Origin: Cyanophora paradoxa
Lineage: Eukaryota; Glaucocystophyceae; Cyanophorales; Cyanophoraceae
Reading direction: 5' to 3'
DNA: 41,757 bases
Assembly: GCA_004431415.1 (NCBI GenBank)
Contig: QPMI01000308.1
Coordinates: 1-41,757, forward strand
This document shows positions 41,271 to 41,757 of this stretch, one piece after another (positions within the stretch are counted from its first letter, which is position 1; each line of letters starts with the position of its first letter). The position numbers were made by a program, and so were the translations under genes. The notes beneath the pieces were generated by a model. That model had not been told where the DNA came from, did not search any database, and saw only the letters and a list, made by a program, of their open reading frames with translations.

Positions 41271-41757
41271 GCGTTTGAGTCTTAGCTCGCTGTCATCTTT
41301 ATAATCTACAATACTTCCTCAGGCCTTAAGCTTGATACATGTATGTACTTCTAGACTATATCTTATGTTAACGTTATGTACTCAAAGACTGAAATTGTTT
41401 TTGTAAAGATCGATATCGATGTACACGTAGGTGTCATTTAATTCCTTCGTTGATCAGGATCTCTTTCCGTTTCTTTCTTTCGAATCCAGCGCCTCCATTA
41501 AATTAAAAAGGAATTGCCCGATCAGAATGATCAGAACGAATTACTCACGGTTACGAAAAACTCAAAAGAATCACAGTGCGAAAACCTCCGAGGCTCAAGA
41601 CGGATAGGACTCCGCCGGCCGGGGCAGACGACGAATGTTAAATCGAACAGCCTGCAGCCTGGCAGCTCGAGATCATCGAGTCATCGGAATTTGGACAGCC
41701 CTCTCCCCGCTTCATGAGACTCTGATCATGATCATGAGAGATATTCAATGATTATGA
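41271..41757. other. 3' flank of the subtilase array
   Basis: Diverged version of the inter-copy spacer: the CTTGATACATGTATGTACTT and ATGTTAACGTTATGTACT words recur, but several short deletions and replacements are present. From about 41640 it no longer matches the spacers. No further subtilase copy begins before the window ends. Confidence 0.6.

Overview
This window is nuclear DNA of a eukaryote, very probably a photosynthetic protist (alga). Coding regions are extremely GC-rich and are cut into short exons by many introns of about 45-80 nt. Introns usually start GTGCGC/GTCCGC/GTACC and end CGCAG. The gene set includes a GUN4-type chlorophyll-synthesis regulator, an RWP-RK transcription factor and organelle-targeted mTERF and PPR-like proteins. 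I cannot name the lineage from sequence alone. Gene models below were spliced by eye: spans are solid where a domain is named, but individual exon borders are approximate. At least seven introns have GC instead of GT at the donor, with no GT available in the intron.

Layout. (1) 138-3611 (+): membrane adenylate cyclase. (2) 4060-10342 (+): RAD5/HLTF-type SNF2 ATPase with an internal RING finger and an N-terminal SUMO-interacting motif. (3) 14022-10506 (-): organelle-targeted PPR-like/coiled-coil protein. Only 56 bp separate its start codon from that of (4) 14079-15418 (+), an SLX9-like ribosome biogenesis protein whose first intron follows the ATG directly. (5) 18298-16330 (-): RWP-RK transcription factor. 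(6) 18955-21021 (+): unrecognised protein with Gly/Gln-rich repeats. (7) 21463-27104 (+): very long mTERF-repeat protein. (8) 28604-27368 (-): GUN4. (9) 29072-29630 (+): small single-pass membrane protein. (10) 30552-41270 (+): three tandem copies of a membrane-anchored S8 subtilase with a 3.89-kb period.

The genes do not form one pathway. Shared themes are organelle gene expression and chlorophyll synthesis (PPR-like, mTERF, GUN4, perhaps RWP-RK) and nuclear maintenance and ribosome assembly (RAD5/HLTF, SLX9). The subtilase array is the most dynamic part. The middle copy is a 5'/3' hybrid of its neighbours, as one unequal crossover would produce, and carries a 1-nt frameshift in its propeptide exon. 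The other main points of interest are the GC-AG introns, the double-length mTERF array, a cyclase lacking two transition-state residues, and a 401-nt intron in the helicase gene.
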